Positions 7,438-14,719 of a stretch of DNA of 22,891 nt are shown here, one piece after another; positions within the stretch are counted from its first letter, which is position 1; each line of letters opens with the position of its first letter. The notes under the pieces were generated by a model. The model was not told where the DNA came from. It did not search any database and was given only the letters and a program-made list of their open reading frames with translations. The position numbers and the translations under genes were made by a program. Source of the stretch: Clostridia bacterium (GTDB lineage: Bacteria; Bacillota_A; Clostridia; Christensenellales; Aristaeellaceae); NCBI GenBank assembly GCA_017481065.1, contig JAFUPT010000025.1, positions 1 to 22,891 of the forward strand, read 5' to 3'.

Positions 7438-8772
7438 TTAGACCTTGAAATTAACGGATTTATCGCCCTGTTCATCCTGACCGAAGACATAATCATTGCC
7501 GGGCAGGACAGCATTCAGGATGATGCCCACGATGGCGGCGACGGCCAGGCCGGAGAGGCTGATATTCAGGCCGAAGATGCTGAAAGCGATGGAGCCAGCG
7601 GAGCTGAAAGTGACGCCCAGGGCCAGGCCCATTTCGAGGGCAGCGATGATGACATTGCGGCTCTTGGTGAAATCCACCTTATTTTCAACCACATTGCGCA
7701 CGCCTACGGCGGAGATCATGCCATAGAGGATGAGGGAAACGCCGCCGATGGTGGCGGTGGGCATGCAGGCGATGAGGGCTTCGAACTTCGGGCAGAAGGC
7801 GAAGATCACGGCCAGCACGGCTGCGATGCGGATGACGCGGGGATCATATACCTTGGTGAGGGCGAGAACGCCGGTGTTTTCGCCATAGGTGGTATTTGCG
7901 GGAGCGCCGAAGGCAGCCGCCATGGCGGTGGCCAAGCCATCGCCCAGCAGGGTGCGATGCAGGCCGGGATCGGCGACATAATTTTCGCCCACGGTGGAGG
8001 AGATGGCGCACATATCGCCGATATGCTCGATAACGGTGGCGAGGGCGATGGGGGTCATGATGGCGATGGAGGAGATCAGCAGGCCGCTATCGCAGTTGCC
8101 GAAGAGGGAGAAGACGGTATCCTTCATCTGGAAGGGGACGCCGATCCATGCGGCTTCCTTCACGGCGGTGAAATCCACCTGGCCGAAGATGGCGGCCACT
8201 ACATAGCTGCCCACCACGCCCAGCAGGATGGGGATGATCTTGATCATGCCCTTGCCGAAGATATTGCAAACCACCACGATGGCGATGGCCAGCACGGCGA
8301 TCCACCAGTTGGCCTGGCAATTGTTGATGGCGGAATTGGCGAGGGTCATGCCGATGCAGATGATGATGGGGCCGGTAACGATCGGCGGGAAGAAGCGCAT
8401 GACGCGGCTCGCGCCGAATGCCTTGAACAGGGCGGCGAGGATCAGGTAAACAGCGCCTGCGCACATTACGCCAACGCCTGCATAGGGAATCCAGTTCATG
8501 GCTTCCTGATTTTCAAAAAGCTGTGCAACAGCGGCATAACCGCCGATGAAGGCGAAGGAGGAGCCCAGGAAGGCCGGAACCTTGCCCTTGGCCAGGAAGT
8601 GGAACAGCAGGGTGCCGAGGCCGGCAAACAGCAGGGTTGCGGATACCGGCAGGCCGGTGAGCACCGGAACCAATACGGTTGCGCCGAACATGGCGAACAT
8701 ATGCTGGAAGCCCAGCAGCAGCATCTTGGGAGCTCCGAGGGTTCTTGCATCGCGGATACCCTTTTCAGACAT
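7438..8772 (-). CDS. uraA: Uracil permease, NCS2 family
   Basis: This is a proton-driven uracil importer of the nucleobase:cation symporter-2 family (UraA/PyrP). The 444-residue protein consists of about 14 hydrophobic segments. It shows family landmarks: GFQHMFAMFGATVLVPVLTG near residues 21-40, the SSFAFIGGY re-entrant region, ATVIEHIGDM with its conserved glutamate, GAPANTTYGENTGVLALT with the second conserved glutamate, and IGGVSLILYGMISAVGVR. The start is the ATG at 8772, preceded by AAAGGAGG with eight bases of spacing; the longer open frame upstream runs into the intergenic space and pyrR. It follows pyrR by 64 bases and shares its attenuated leader, the usual arrangement in Firmicutes, so uptake rises when UMP is low. 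Confidence 0.96.
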   Translation of the reverse strand: MSEKGIRDARTLGAPKMLLLGFQHMFAMFGATVLVPVLTGLPVSATLLFAGLGTLLFHFLAKGKVPAFLGSSFAFIGGYAAVAQLFENQEAMNWIPYAGVGVMCAGAVYLILAALFKAFGASRVMRFFPPIVTGPIIICIGMTLANSAINNCQANWWIAVLAIAIVVVCNIFGKGMIKIIPILLGVVGSYVVAAIFGQVDFTAVKEAAWIGVPFQMKDTVFSLFGNCDSGLLISSIAIMTPIALATVIEHIGDMCAISSTVGENYVADPGLHRTLLGDGLATAMAAAFGAPANTTYGENTGVLALTKVYDPRVIRIAAVLAVIFAFCPKFEALIACMPTATIGGVSLILYGMISAVGVRNVVENKVDFTKSRNVIIAALEMGLALGVTFSSAGSIAFSIFGLNISLSGLAVAAIVGIILNAVLPGNDYVFGQDEQGDKSVNFKV

Positions 8773-8836
8773 GGGAATTTCCTCCTTTGAATCAAAGCTC
8801 GTTGTTATATTTGCATGCGGCCGCCGCCGCTTGCGT

Positions 8837-9373
8837 TCACTTGTCGTAGAGCCAAACGCTCTCATCCTCATCGATGCCCGGCAGGTTCACCCGGATGAAC
8901 TCCGTCTGCGCGGTGGGAATATTCTTCCCGGCAAAATCCGCGCGGATGGGCAGCTCCCGGTGGCCCCGGTCGATCAATACGGCCAGCTGGATGCGCCGCG
9001 CGCGGCCCACATCCATCATCGCGTCCATGGCGGCGCGCACGGTGCGCCCGGTGTAGAGCACATCATCCACCAGCACCACCGTCTTTCCGGCCACATCGAA
9101 GGGAATATCCGTATCGCTGATGGTGGGGTCCCCGCCTGCGTGGGCCTTGTCATCCCGGTAATAGGTGATATCCAGCGAACCCACGGGAAGCTGCGCGCCC
9201 TCCACCCGGAAGATGGCTTCAGCCAGCATCCGCGCCAGCGGCTCGCCGCGGCGGCGTATGCCCACCAGCACCACATCCTCCACGCCCTTGTTGCGCTCGA
9301 TAATTTCATGCGCCATGCGGGTGATCGTGCGCTGCACCTGGCGGCCATCCATGATCTGCGTCTTCTTCTGCAT
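8837..9373 (-). CDS. pyrR: PyrR: pyrimidine operon RNA-binding attenuator and uracil phosphoribosyltransferase
   Basis: PyrR senses UMP and binds the leader RNA of pyrimidine genes so that a terminator forms; it also has uracil phosphoribosyltransferase activity. The 178-residue protein carries the type I PRTase PRPP loop [13 protein letters not shown] at residues 99-111, the N-terminal [10 protein letters not shown] region (38-47), and the PyrR-typical basic residues and [17 protein letters not shown] ending. The start is the ATG at 9371-9373 because GGAGG lies eight bases before it; the in-frame GTG at 9380-9382 would overlap that site. It heads an operon with uraA and is preceded by its own attenuator. 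The length matches the family (about 180 residues). Confidence 0.96.
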   Translation of the reverse strand: MQKKTQIMDGRQVQRTITRMAHEIIERNKGVEDVVLVGIRRRGEPLARMLAEAIFRVEGAQLPVGSLDITYYRDDKAHAGGDPTISDTDIPFDVAGKTVVLVDDVLYTGRTVRAAMDAMMDVGRARRIQLAVLIDRGHRELPIRADFAGKNIPTAQTEFIRVNLPGIDEDESVWLYDK

Positions 9374-9398
9374 GCGGCTCACCTCCAGCCCGGATCAG

Positions 9399-9431
9399 AA
9401 AAAATGTCCCTGCCGATAATGGCAGGGACAT
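9399..9431 (-). terminator. Attenuator terminator in the pyrR leader
   Basis: On the minus strand an 11-base-pair perfect stem (9404-9414 with 9421-9431, six-base loop) is followed by a run of T residues and lies 26 bases upstream of the pyrR start, between promoter and gene. It is the regulated terminator of PyrR-type attenuation. A competing pairing can be drawn between GGAC and ATG upstream (around 9440-9452) and the CATGTCC arm of the terminator. Confidence 0.9.
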
Positions 9432-9464
9432 GCAAAATACACATGCTTCGTCCAAGCGCCTTAT

Positions 9465-9480
9465 CGACCTCACGGGATCG
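9465..9480 (-). promoter_or_regulatory. PyrR binding loop (anti-antiterminator)
   Basis: The minus strand reads CGATCCCGTGAGGTCG, which fits the PyrR recognition consensus ARUCCNGNGAGGYU at 12 of 14 positions, with the invariant UCC and GNGAGG present. Flanking TCGA arms can close the hairpin loop. It lies about 35 bases upstream of the attenuator terminator, as expected. Confidence 0.88.
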
Positions 9481-9505
9481 AATTAAAGGAACCCATACAA
9501 GATCG

Positions 9506-9511
9506 ATTATA
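9506..9511 (-). promoter_or_regulatory. -10 box of the pyrR-uraA promoter
   Basis: The minus strand has a perfect TATAAT preceded by TGCC, 26 bases upstream of the PyrR loop and 56 bases downstream of the serpin stop. The -35 region is poor (TGTTTC at 17 bases). No other good -10 lies between the serpin stop and the attenuator. Confidence 0.6.
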
Positions 9512-9567
9512 GGCATTTACACAGCTTTGAAACAGGTCATTTCCGTTGATTTTCCTGTCGGATTTTG

Positions 9568-10746
9568 TTAAACCGCGGGATTCTCCACCACGCCGGCGAA
9601 GCACAGGCTGCCGCTGGCGGCATCGGTGATGGCAAACATGAAGGGCCTGTTGATTTCCATCGCCACCGGCTCCTCCGCCATGCCCGGCGCGGCCATCATG
9701 GCCATGGCCACCATCGTAACTGCCGCAGCCTCGGTGCCGGCCTCGTCCACCTTCACCCGGGCCTTCTGGGCAATTTCGCCGATATACATGGGCACATCCG
9801 AAATGCCGCCGAACTGCGCCTCCGCGCCGAAGGGCAGGCTCATGCCCAGCTCCCGGATCAATTCCACGAAGGAATTGTCATCCGCGATATCAAACTTCGG
9901 CATGCTCAGCTCCACCTTGGTATCCACGGCGTCGCCCGTCAGATAAAAGCTGCCCACGCCCGAGAGCACATCCAGCAGGCCCGCCATATCCAGCCCCGCT
10001 TCCCCGTCCTCTGCGGGCAGGGCGATCCACATTTCCAGATCGCTTTGCGCGTAGGGCAGGCAGATGATCTGCACGCCGTCCTTCTCCGCATAGCGGAAGC
10101 GATCGGTCTGATGCATCATCTGCACCGCCAGATCCCCGGATTCCGCATGGAAAATTTCCTCCTGCGTGCCGCTCTCGAAGAAGGGCTTTGCCCAGTCCGC
10201 CTTCATGGAAACCGCGTTCAGCAGGATCATACCGGTCAGCGGGTCCGGCGCTTGCGACAGCATATCGCGGATCAGACCGTTCGTCTTTTCCTCCACCCAG
10301 GCATTCACCTTATCCACCACTTCGCCATCGATTTCAAACTTCCCAGCGGCGTAATATTCCTCCAGCGCGGCGAGGTATTCCTCCTTCAATTCCACGCCCG
10401 GCTGCACAAAGGCGGCGTTTGCGGATGAGACGCCCTCCGGAGGCGCTTCGGTCAGCTCCCGCAGCTCCTCCACGCAGAGGATTTCCTTCAGCTGCGCAAG
10501 GGTTTCCCCCTCCGCGCCCTCCGCCGCCATGCCCAGCGCCAGGGCCAGGCTATACGGGGAAATTACCATGTTCTCCCCGGAAGCATACAATTCTTCCAGC
10601 AAAATGTAACCCAGCTGATTCCCCGGAGCCGGACGGCCATCCGCCTCCGCCGGGCTTCCCGGCACGGGATTCCATTCCAGACCCTCGCCGGACGCGATAC
10701 CCATCAGCAGCACGAGAACAAGAATGATCGCAAGCAATTTCTTCAT
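9568..10746 (-). CDS. Secreted serpin (serine protease inhibitor)
   Basis: The 392-residue protein is a full serpin with a cleavable signal peptide (MKKLLAIILVLVLLMGIASG). It has no lipobox cysteine, so it is likely released. Landmarks are NMVISPYSLALALGMAAEGA (residues 59-78), a NAVSMKADWAKPF segment (177-189), MPKFDI (282-287), and the inhibitory hinge DEAGTEAAAVT (334-344) followed by the NRPFMFAI breach region (366-373) and the C-terminal GVVENP. The hinge has Gly at P15, Thr at P14 and small residues at P12-P10, features of serpins that trap proteases. Counting 17 residues from E335 gives a predicted P1-P1' pair of Met351-Ala352 in a run rich in Met and Ala. The start has AAAGGAG nine bases before the ATG at 10746. 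It stands alone, between the pyr operon and a hairpin-rich gap. Confidence 0.94.
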   Translation of the reverse strand: MKKLLAIILVLVLLMGIASGEGLEWNPVPGSPAEADGRPAPGNQLGYILLEELYASGENMVISPYSLALALGMAAEGAEGETLAQLKEILCVEELRELTEAPPEGVSSANAAFVQPGVELKEEYLAALEEYYAAGKFEIDGEVVDKVNAWVEEKTNGLIRDMLSQAPDPLTGMILLNAVSMKADWAKPFFESGTQEEIFHAESGDLAVQMMHQTDRFRYAEKDGVQIICLPYAQSDLEMWIALPAEDGEAGLDMAGLLDVLSGVGSFYLTGDAVDTKVELSMPKFDIADDNSFVELIRELGMSLPFGAEAQFGGISDVPMYIGEIAQKARVKVDEAGTEAAAVTMVAMAMMAAPGMAEEPVAMEINRPFMFAITDAASGSLCFAGVVENPAV

Positions 10747-10829
10747 GTAAATAATCTCCTTTATCATACTGGGGCGTAGACGGAGGCGGGCGGGGAAAGG
10801 TTCCCGGGGGAGACGCTTAAGGAACGCTG

Positions 10830-10937
10830 CCAAAGGGACGCTGTCCCTTTGGAAACCCTGCTTAAGGCTCCGCCTTAAGAATCCGCCAAGGGGGATGATC
10901 CCCCTTGGAACCCTCAGTAGGCGGCGCAATGCGCCGC
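10830..10937. repeat. Cluster of four palindromes, two with TTGGAACCC-type tails
   Basis: Four inverted repeats follow one another: CCAAAGGGAC/GTCCCTTTGG (10830-10852), CTTAAGGC/GCCTTAAG (10861-10879), an 11-base arm CCAAGGGGGAT with its complement (10886-10908), and GCGGCGC/GCGCCGC (10921-10937). The first and third are followed by AAACCCTG and AACCCTC and share the CCAA(A)GGG arm with 11143-11165. None is followed by a T run, so they are not ordinary terminators. Confidence 0.8.
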
Positions 10938-10950
10938 AAGAATAAAAATA

Positions 10951-10985
10951 AATCGCCTGTCCCAGCAAGAATGGGACAGGCGATT
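10951..10985 (-). terminator. Second terminator downstream of rpe
   Basis: A 14-base-pair perfect stem (10951-10964 with 10972-10985, seven-base loop) is followed on the minus strand by TATTTTTATTC. It would stop transcripts that read past the first terminator at 11103-11129 before they enter the serpin gene. Confidence 0.75.
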
Positions 10986-11008
10986 CTTCAATTACCATTC
11001 TCCCCGAA

Positions 11009-11085
11009 CACTGCATAGCAGTGCTTTACAGAGGGGCTCAGGGGAAATCATTTCCCTTGGGCCTCTCACATGCGATGATTCGCAT
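11009..11085. repeat. Three small palindromes between the two terminators
   Basis: CACTGC/GCAGTG (11009-11023), GGGAAAT/ATTTCCC (11042-11056, followed by TTGGGCC, so probably another member of the CCCTTGG palindrome family) and ATGCGA/TCGCAT (11070-11085) are all short perfect hairpins without T tails. Confidence 0.55.
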
Positions 11086-11102
11086 CGTGAAAAAAATATT
11101 TT

Positions 11103-11129
11103 ATCCCTGTCCCACTATGGGGCAGGGAT
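11103..11129 (-). terminator. First terminator of the coaBC-to-rpe cluster
   Basis: A 12-base-pair stem with one G-T pair (11103-11114 with 11118-11129, three-base loop) is followed on the minus strand by AAAATATTTTTTT. It lies about 92 bases after the rpe stop. The plus-strand side also ends in TTTTT, so it can act in both directions. Confidence 0.88.
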
Positions 11130-11142
11130 TTTTGTGCGGTTT

Positions 11143-11206
11143 CCAAAGGGCAGCCCGCCCTTTGGTCAGGGGTCTGGGGGCTGAAAGCCACCAGCGTCCC
11201 CTGACC
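11143..11206. repeat. Two adjoining inverted repeats after rpe
   Basis: CCAAAGGGC/GCCCTTTGG (11143-11165) has the same outer arm as the palindrome at 10830-10852 but a different centre. It overlaps the start of a second pair, GGTCAGGGG (11164-11172) with CCCCTGACC (11198-11206), which encloses 25 bases. Confidence 0.75.
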
Positions 11207-11221
11207 GTTCTCCTCCCACCG

Positions 11222-11884
11222 TTACCCGTGCACACGCGCATCCACGGCGCGCACTTCATCGATGAAAGCCTTGGCGTCGGGCGCGCCGTAGAGGGCGCTG
11301 CCGGCGACCATCATGGTCATGCCCTGCTCAATGAAGGGCACGCAGGTTTTGGTGTTCAGGCCGCCGTCCACTTCGATCAGGGCGTCGCAGCCGGCTTCAT
11401 CCAGCATGCGGCGGATTTCGCCCACCTTGTTGATGGTGGCGGGAATCATCTTCTGGCCGCCGAAGCCGGGATTCACGCTCATCACCAGTGCGAGATCGAA
11501 ATCTCCCATCACATATTTCAGGCATTCGGGGCTGGTGGCGGGGTTCAGGGCCACGCCCGCCAGCGCGCCGGCATTGCGAATCTGCTGCAGCAGGCGGTGC
11601 AGGTGGTTGGTGGCCTCGGCATGCACGGTGACGATCTTCGCGCCGGCATCCACGAAGCGCTCCACATACTGCTCGGGATTGGAAATCATCAGGTGCGCAT
11701 CGATGGGCAGGGAGCACTTCGCGGCAAAGCGCGCGATATCCATGCCGAAGGAGATGTTGGGCACGAAATGGCCGTCCATCACATCAAAATGCAGGTAATC
11801 TGCCCCGGCGGCCGCCATGCGCTCGATCTCTTCGCCGAGCTTCAAAAAATCCGCAGCCAGCACGGAAGGTGCAAGTTTAATCAT
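11222..11884 (-). CDS. rpe: Ribulose-phosphate 3-epimerase
   Basis: The enzyme interconverts ribulose 5-phosphate and xylulose 5-phosphate in the pentose phosphate pathway. The 220-residue TIM-barrel protein has all family landmarks: APSVLAADF (residues 5-13, active-site Ser7), HFDVMDGHFVPN (32-43), DAHLM (62-66), VMSVNPGFGGQ (134-144), EVDGG (171-175) and the phosphate-binding VAGSALYG near the C-terminus. Metal ligands H32, D34, H64 and D173 are present. The ATG overlaps the end of rsgA by eight bases, so the two are translationally coupled. It is the last gene of the large cluster and is followed by two terminators. The gene order rsgA-rpe is the standard Firmicute order; the thiN gene that often follows is absent. 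Confidence 0.98.
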   Translation of the reverse strand: MIKLAPSVLAADFLKLGEEIERMAAAGADYLHFDVMDGHFVPNISFGMDIARFAAKCSLPIDAHLMISNPEQYVERFVDAGAKIVTVHAEATNHLHRLLQQIRNAGALAGVALNPATSPECLKYVMGDFDLALVMSVNPGFGGQKMIPATINKVGEIRRMLDEAGCDALIEVDGGLNTKTCVPFIEQGMTMMVAGSALYGAPDAKAFIDEVRAVDARVHG

Positions 11885-12755
11885 AGCGTTCCCTCCACTT
11901 GATCTTCATATCATTGAGCAATTCCACATATCTGCCGTGGCGCTCGGGGTCAATTTGGTTTTCCTTCACCGCCGCCAGCACGCTGCATTTGGGCTCGCTG
12001 GCGTGGTAGCAGGGCTGGAAATAGCATTTGCCCAGGTGGGGCTCAAATTCCGGGTAGCTGTCCTGCAGCTCCACGGGATCGAAAACTTCGCCATCCAGCA
12101 GGCTGAAGCCGGGGGTATCCAGCACCATGCCGCCGCCCGGCAGCGGAATGAGTTCGCTCGCCCGGGTGGTGTTGCGGCCGCGGTCGATCTTTTCAGAGAG
12201 GCTGCCGGTTTCCAGCTCCATGCGGTAGAGGGCGTTGATCAGGGAGGATTTTCCCGCGCCGCTCTGGCCCGCAAGCGCATGCACCGTGCCCTTCAGGGCT
12301 TCGCGCAGCGCATCCAGGTTTTCCCCGGTATGGGCGGAGACCGCCATGGCGTCCACCTGCGCATCCCGGTATTGATTCAGGATCGCCCGGGCGCCATCGG
12401 GGTTCAATTCGCACTTGCTGATCACCAGCATGGGCCGTATGCCCGTGCGCCGGGCGGTGAGGATCATGCGGTCCAGCAGCATCAGGTCCGGCTCCGGCAC
12501 GGCGGCGGCGGCCACGATCACGATGCGGTCGATATTCGCCACGGGCGGGCGCACCAGCTCATTCTGCCGGGGCAGGATCGCCTGCAGCCAGCCATCCTCC
12601 TCGCCGGTTCCGGGAATCATCTCCACCCGGTCGCCCACCTTGGGCTTCATACGATCGCGCCTGAGCTTTCGCTGCGCGCGCAGGGTGTGCATCTCCCCCG
12701 CTTCATCCATCGCGGTGTAAAAGCCGCCGATGCCCCGCAAAATAATTCCCTGCAA
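11877..12755 (-). CDS. rsgA: Ribosome small subunit-dependent GTPase A
   Basis: RsgA is a circularly permuted GTPase that checks and releases maturing 30S subunits. The 292-residue protein has an N-terminal OB domain (about 1-70), then the G motifs in permuted order: G4 at 113-116, G5 SAHTG (140-144), G1 GQSGAGKSS (163-171), the G2 region GRNTTR (193-198), G3 DTPG (213-216). A zinc site follows with C244, C249, H251 and C257. The G4 motif reads SKCE rather than NKxD or TKxD, replacing the guanine-contacting aspartate with glutamate. The start is TTG at 12755, with GAGG upstream, because the first residues (MQGIILRGIGGFYTA) match the family's OB strand and no ATG fits. It follows a 131-base gap after prkC, which holds a possible promoter. 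Confidence 0.96.
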   Translation of the reverse strand: MQGIILRGIGGFYTAMDEAGEMHTLRAQRKLRRDRMKPKVGDRVEMIPGTGEEDGWLQAILPRQNELVRPPVANIDRIVIVAAAAVPEPDLMLLDRMILTARRTGIRPMLVISKCELNPDGARAILNQYRDAQVDAMAVSAHTGENLDALREALKGTVHALAGQSGAGKSSLINALYRMELETGSLSEKIDRGRNTTRASELIPLPGGGMVLDTPGFSLLDGEVFDPVELQDSYPEFEPHLGKCYFQPCYHASEPKCSVLAAVKENQIDPERHGRYVELLNDMKIKWRERYD

Positions 12756-12804
12756 GGCCCTACCTCTTCTTTCTTTGATCTCTGCTTAAATTACATTTCT
12801 ACTT

Positions 12805-12810
12805 ATTATA
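12805..12810 (-). promoter_or_regulatory. Possible internal promoter for rsgA-rpe
   Basis: A perfect TATAAT on the minus strand lies 49 bases upstream of the rsgA start, in the only sizeable gap (131 bases) of the cluster. The -35 is poor (GCCTGC at 17 bases). A GC-rich imperfect inverted repeat (GGCGGA with TCCGCC, 12831-12858) lies between the prkC stop and this box, but no T run follows it. Confidence 0.4.
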
Positions 12811-12886
12811 TGATTCTCAATCCAACGGCAGGCGGATGCGGAAGGGATACCCTCCGCCGGCAGCTGCCTGAATTGAAGAAGCGCAT

Positions 12887-14719
12887 CTATTCAAAATCCA
12901 ATTGCATGCTTTCAAAGAGCACTTCATCCAAATAGACATAAGCCGCATGGGTTCCGCTCTCGTGGCTCAGCAGTTCCACGGAATGGGTTCCCTGGGCGAG
13001 CACGCCGGAATAGGCGGTGAAGCTCTGGCCCGAAGGCGTTACCAGATCAATCCGGAGCTCCAGCTGATCCAGCGGGATCACCACCGTGAGCGGCGAAACC
13101 AGCGCGTAGCTCACCGCCTGCTCCCGGCAGATGGTGAGGTCCACAGCGGTATTGACCAGCACCTGCGTGTAAGGCGCGATGCTCTGGGCGATCACCGTGC
13201 CGCTCTCGGCATCTGCGGATTCGCCCTCGCTCACCGTGCCCAGCACCAGGCCCTCCGCCTGGATCACCGCCAGCGCGCCTTCAAAGGAGAGGCCCGAGAG
13301 CGACGGCACGGACACCGTCTGCCCGCTCACCTTCAGCGTGACCGGCGTATCACGGGATACCCAGCCGGCCTCCAGATCCATGCTCACCACCATGCCCACC
13401 GGCAGGTCGCTCTGGACATAATCGATCTCCACCGTGTTCGCGCCGGATTCCCGGGCGGCGGTTTCCGCCTCGATGGCGTCCCAGCCGGCCATGTTTTCAA
13501 GGTAATACCACTGGCTGCCGAGGCTGACGGTGAGGGTTATGCGATCCGTTTTGCGCAGGGTTTCCCCGGCATCCCGGGACTGGAGCATCACCACGCCCTC
13601 GGCAAACTGATCCGAATAGGCGGTTACAACCGTGACATTGATATCCTGGCTCTCCAGCGCCTGCACAGCGGGCGCCTCCTCGAGGCCGATCAGCGCGGGC
13701 ATCTTTACCCCGCCATACTTGTTCTGCAAATGCAGCCCGGTGAGCGCCAGCGCGCAGGCCAGCACCAGCACCACGGCGGCGATGGCCGCGGCCCGGGTCT
13801 TTTTCTTCCTGCCCTTTTTCTTCTTGCTCTCTTCGTGCAGCGGAATTTCCCCGGTGGTTTCCCGCACCTTGGGATACTTCACAAAGCCGCCCTTGGGACG
13901 GGAGATGGTCATGCGCAGGTCGGCTGCCATTTCGGCGGCGGACTGGTAGCGGCGCTTTTTATCCTTGCAGAGCGCGCGCATCACAACTTCATCCAGCGCG
14001 CGGCTGATGTGGCTGGAATGGCTGCGCATGGACCTCGGCTCTTCGTTCACATGCTTGAGCGCCACGGAAACCGTGGTATCCCCATCGAAGGGCACCCGGC
14101 CGGTGAGCATTTCATAGAGCACAACGCCCACGGAATAGAGGTCGCTCTGTTCATCGGCAACCTCGCCCCGGGCCTGCTCGGGGGACAGGTAATGCACGCT
14201 GCCCATGGCGGAGCCATTGGCGTCGATCTTGGTGGTTTGGGATGCCTTGAGGCGGGCGATGCCGAAATCGGCAACCTTCACCCGGCCATCCAGGTCCACC
14301 AATATATTCTGGGGCTTGATATCCCGGTGCACGATGCCGTTCCTGTGGGCATGGTCCACCGCCGCGAGGATGCGTATGGTCATCCTGAGAGCCACATCCG
14401 GATGGATCCTGCCCTCGATGCGTATCATTTCCTTCAGGGTTTGCCCATCCACAAATTCCATTACGATGTAGCGGGTTTCCCCCTCGATGCCCACATCCAG
14501 AAGGTTTACGATGTTATCATGGGACATCTTGGCCGCGGCCTCGGCTTCGCGGCTGAAGCGGCGCACGAATTCCATATCGGATTCATACTCCCGCCGCAGC
14601 ACCTTGATGGCCACGGTTCTGTTTTCCTGTATATCCAGGGCGCGGTATACGACGGCCATGCCGCCCGTGCCTACGACAGCTTCGATGCGATACCGGCCCG
14701 AAATGAGCCGTCCGATCAT
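12887..14719 (-). CDS. prkC: Membrane Ser/Thr protein kinase with PASTA domains
   Basis: This is a PrkC/Stk-type eukaryote-like kinase that reads muropeptides or lipid II outside and phosphorylates proteins inside. The 610-residue protein has a complete kinase domain (about 8-270): glycine loop VGTGGMAVVY (16-25), VAIK with K39, HRDIKPQN (131-138), DFG (151-153) and SPE (179-181). A basic juxtamembrane stretch (KKKKGRKKKTR, 299-309) precedes one membrane segment (about 310-329). Outside are three PASTA repeats (about 338-401, 404-466, 468-532) and a C-terminal beta-rich domain (about 540-610) like the one ending B. subtilis and staphylococcal PrkC. The ATG overlaps the prpC stop by four bases (ATGA), so kinase and phosphatase are coupled. 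No key catalytic residue is missing. Confidence 0.97.
   Translation of the reverse strand: MIGRLISGRYRIEAVVGTGGMAVVYRALDIQENRTVAIKVLRREYESDMEFVRRFSREAEAAAKMSHDNIVNLLDVGIEGETRYIVMEFVDGQTLKEMIRIEGRIHPDVALRMTIRILAAVDHAHRNGIVHRDIKPQNILVDLDGRVKVADFGIARLKASQTTKIDANGSAMGSVHYLSPEQARGEVADEQSDLYSVGVVLYEMLTGRVPFDGDTTVSVALKHVNEEPRSMRSHSSHISRALDEVVMRALCKDKKRRYQSAAEMAADLRMTISRPKGGFVKYPKVRETTGEIPLHEESKKKKGRKKKTRAAAIAAVVLVLACALALTGLHLQNKYGGVKMPALIGLEEAPAVQALESQDINVTVVTAYSDQFAEGVVMLQSRDAGETLRKTDRITLTVSLGSQWYYLENMAGWDAIEAETAARESGANTVEIDYVQSDLPVGMVVSMDLEAGWVSRDTPVTLKVSGQTVSVPSLSGLSFEGALAVIQAEGLVLGTVSEGESADAESGTVIAQSIAPYTQVLVNTAVDLTICREQAVSYALVSPLTVVIPLDQLELRIDLVTPSGQSFTAYSGVLAQGTHSVELLSHESGTHAAYVYLDEVLFESMQLDFE

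Larger units (their letters stand above)
10747..11221. other. Gene-free, hairpin-rich intergenic region
   Basis: This 475-base stretch between the serpin and rpe holds no credible gene. It carries at least nine inverted repeats of 6-14 base pairs, two of which are terminators with T-rich tails for transcription coming from rpe. No convincing promoter for the serpin is visible: the only -10-like hexamer (TATGAT, just upstream of its ribosome binding site) is too close to the start. Confidence 0.7.

Noticed and set aside
5580..7448. A 622-codon plus-strand open frame opposite the beta-helix protein gene
   Set aside because: The minus-strand reading has a signal peptide, repeats and a good ribosome binding site; the plus-strand reading has none and ends in a lysine run made by the A18 tract.
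7242..7514. A longer start for the beta-helix protein
   Set aside because: It would translate through the T18 tract as a run of phenylalanines and into the uraA terminator; the ATG at 7241 gives a proper signal peptide with GAGGAGG in front.
10747..11016. A longer serpin start at 11016
   Set aside because: The extension runs through palindromes and lacks a ribosome binding site; the ATG at 10746 has both AAAGGAG and a signal peptide.
12831..12858. A terminator between prkC and rsgA
   Set aside because: The GC-rich inverted repeat is imperfect and has no T run; it also lies upstream of prkC's stop in no transcript direction that needs ending, since rsgA is transcribed toward lower coordinates from here only if a promoter or readthrough exists.
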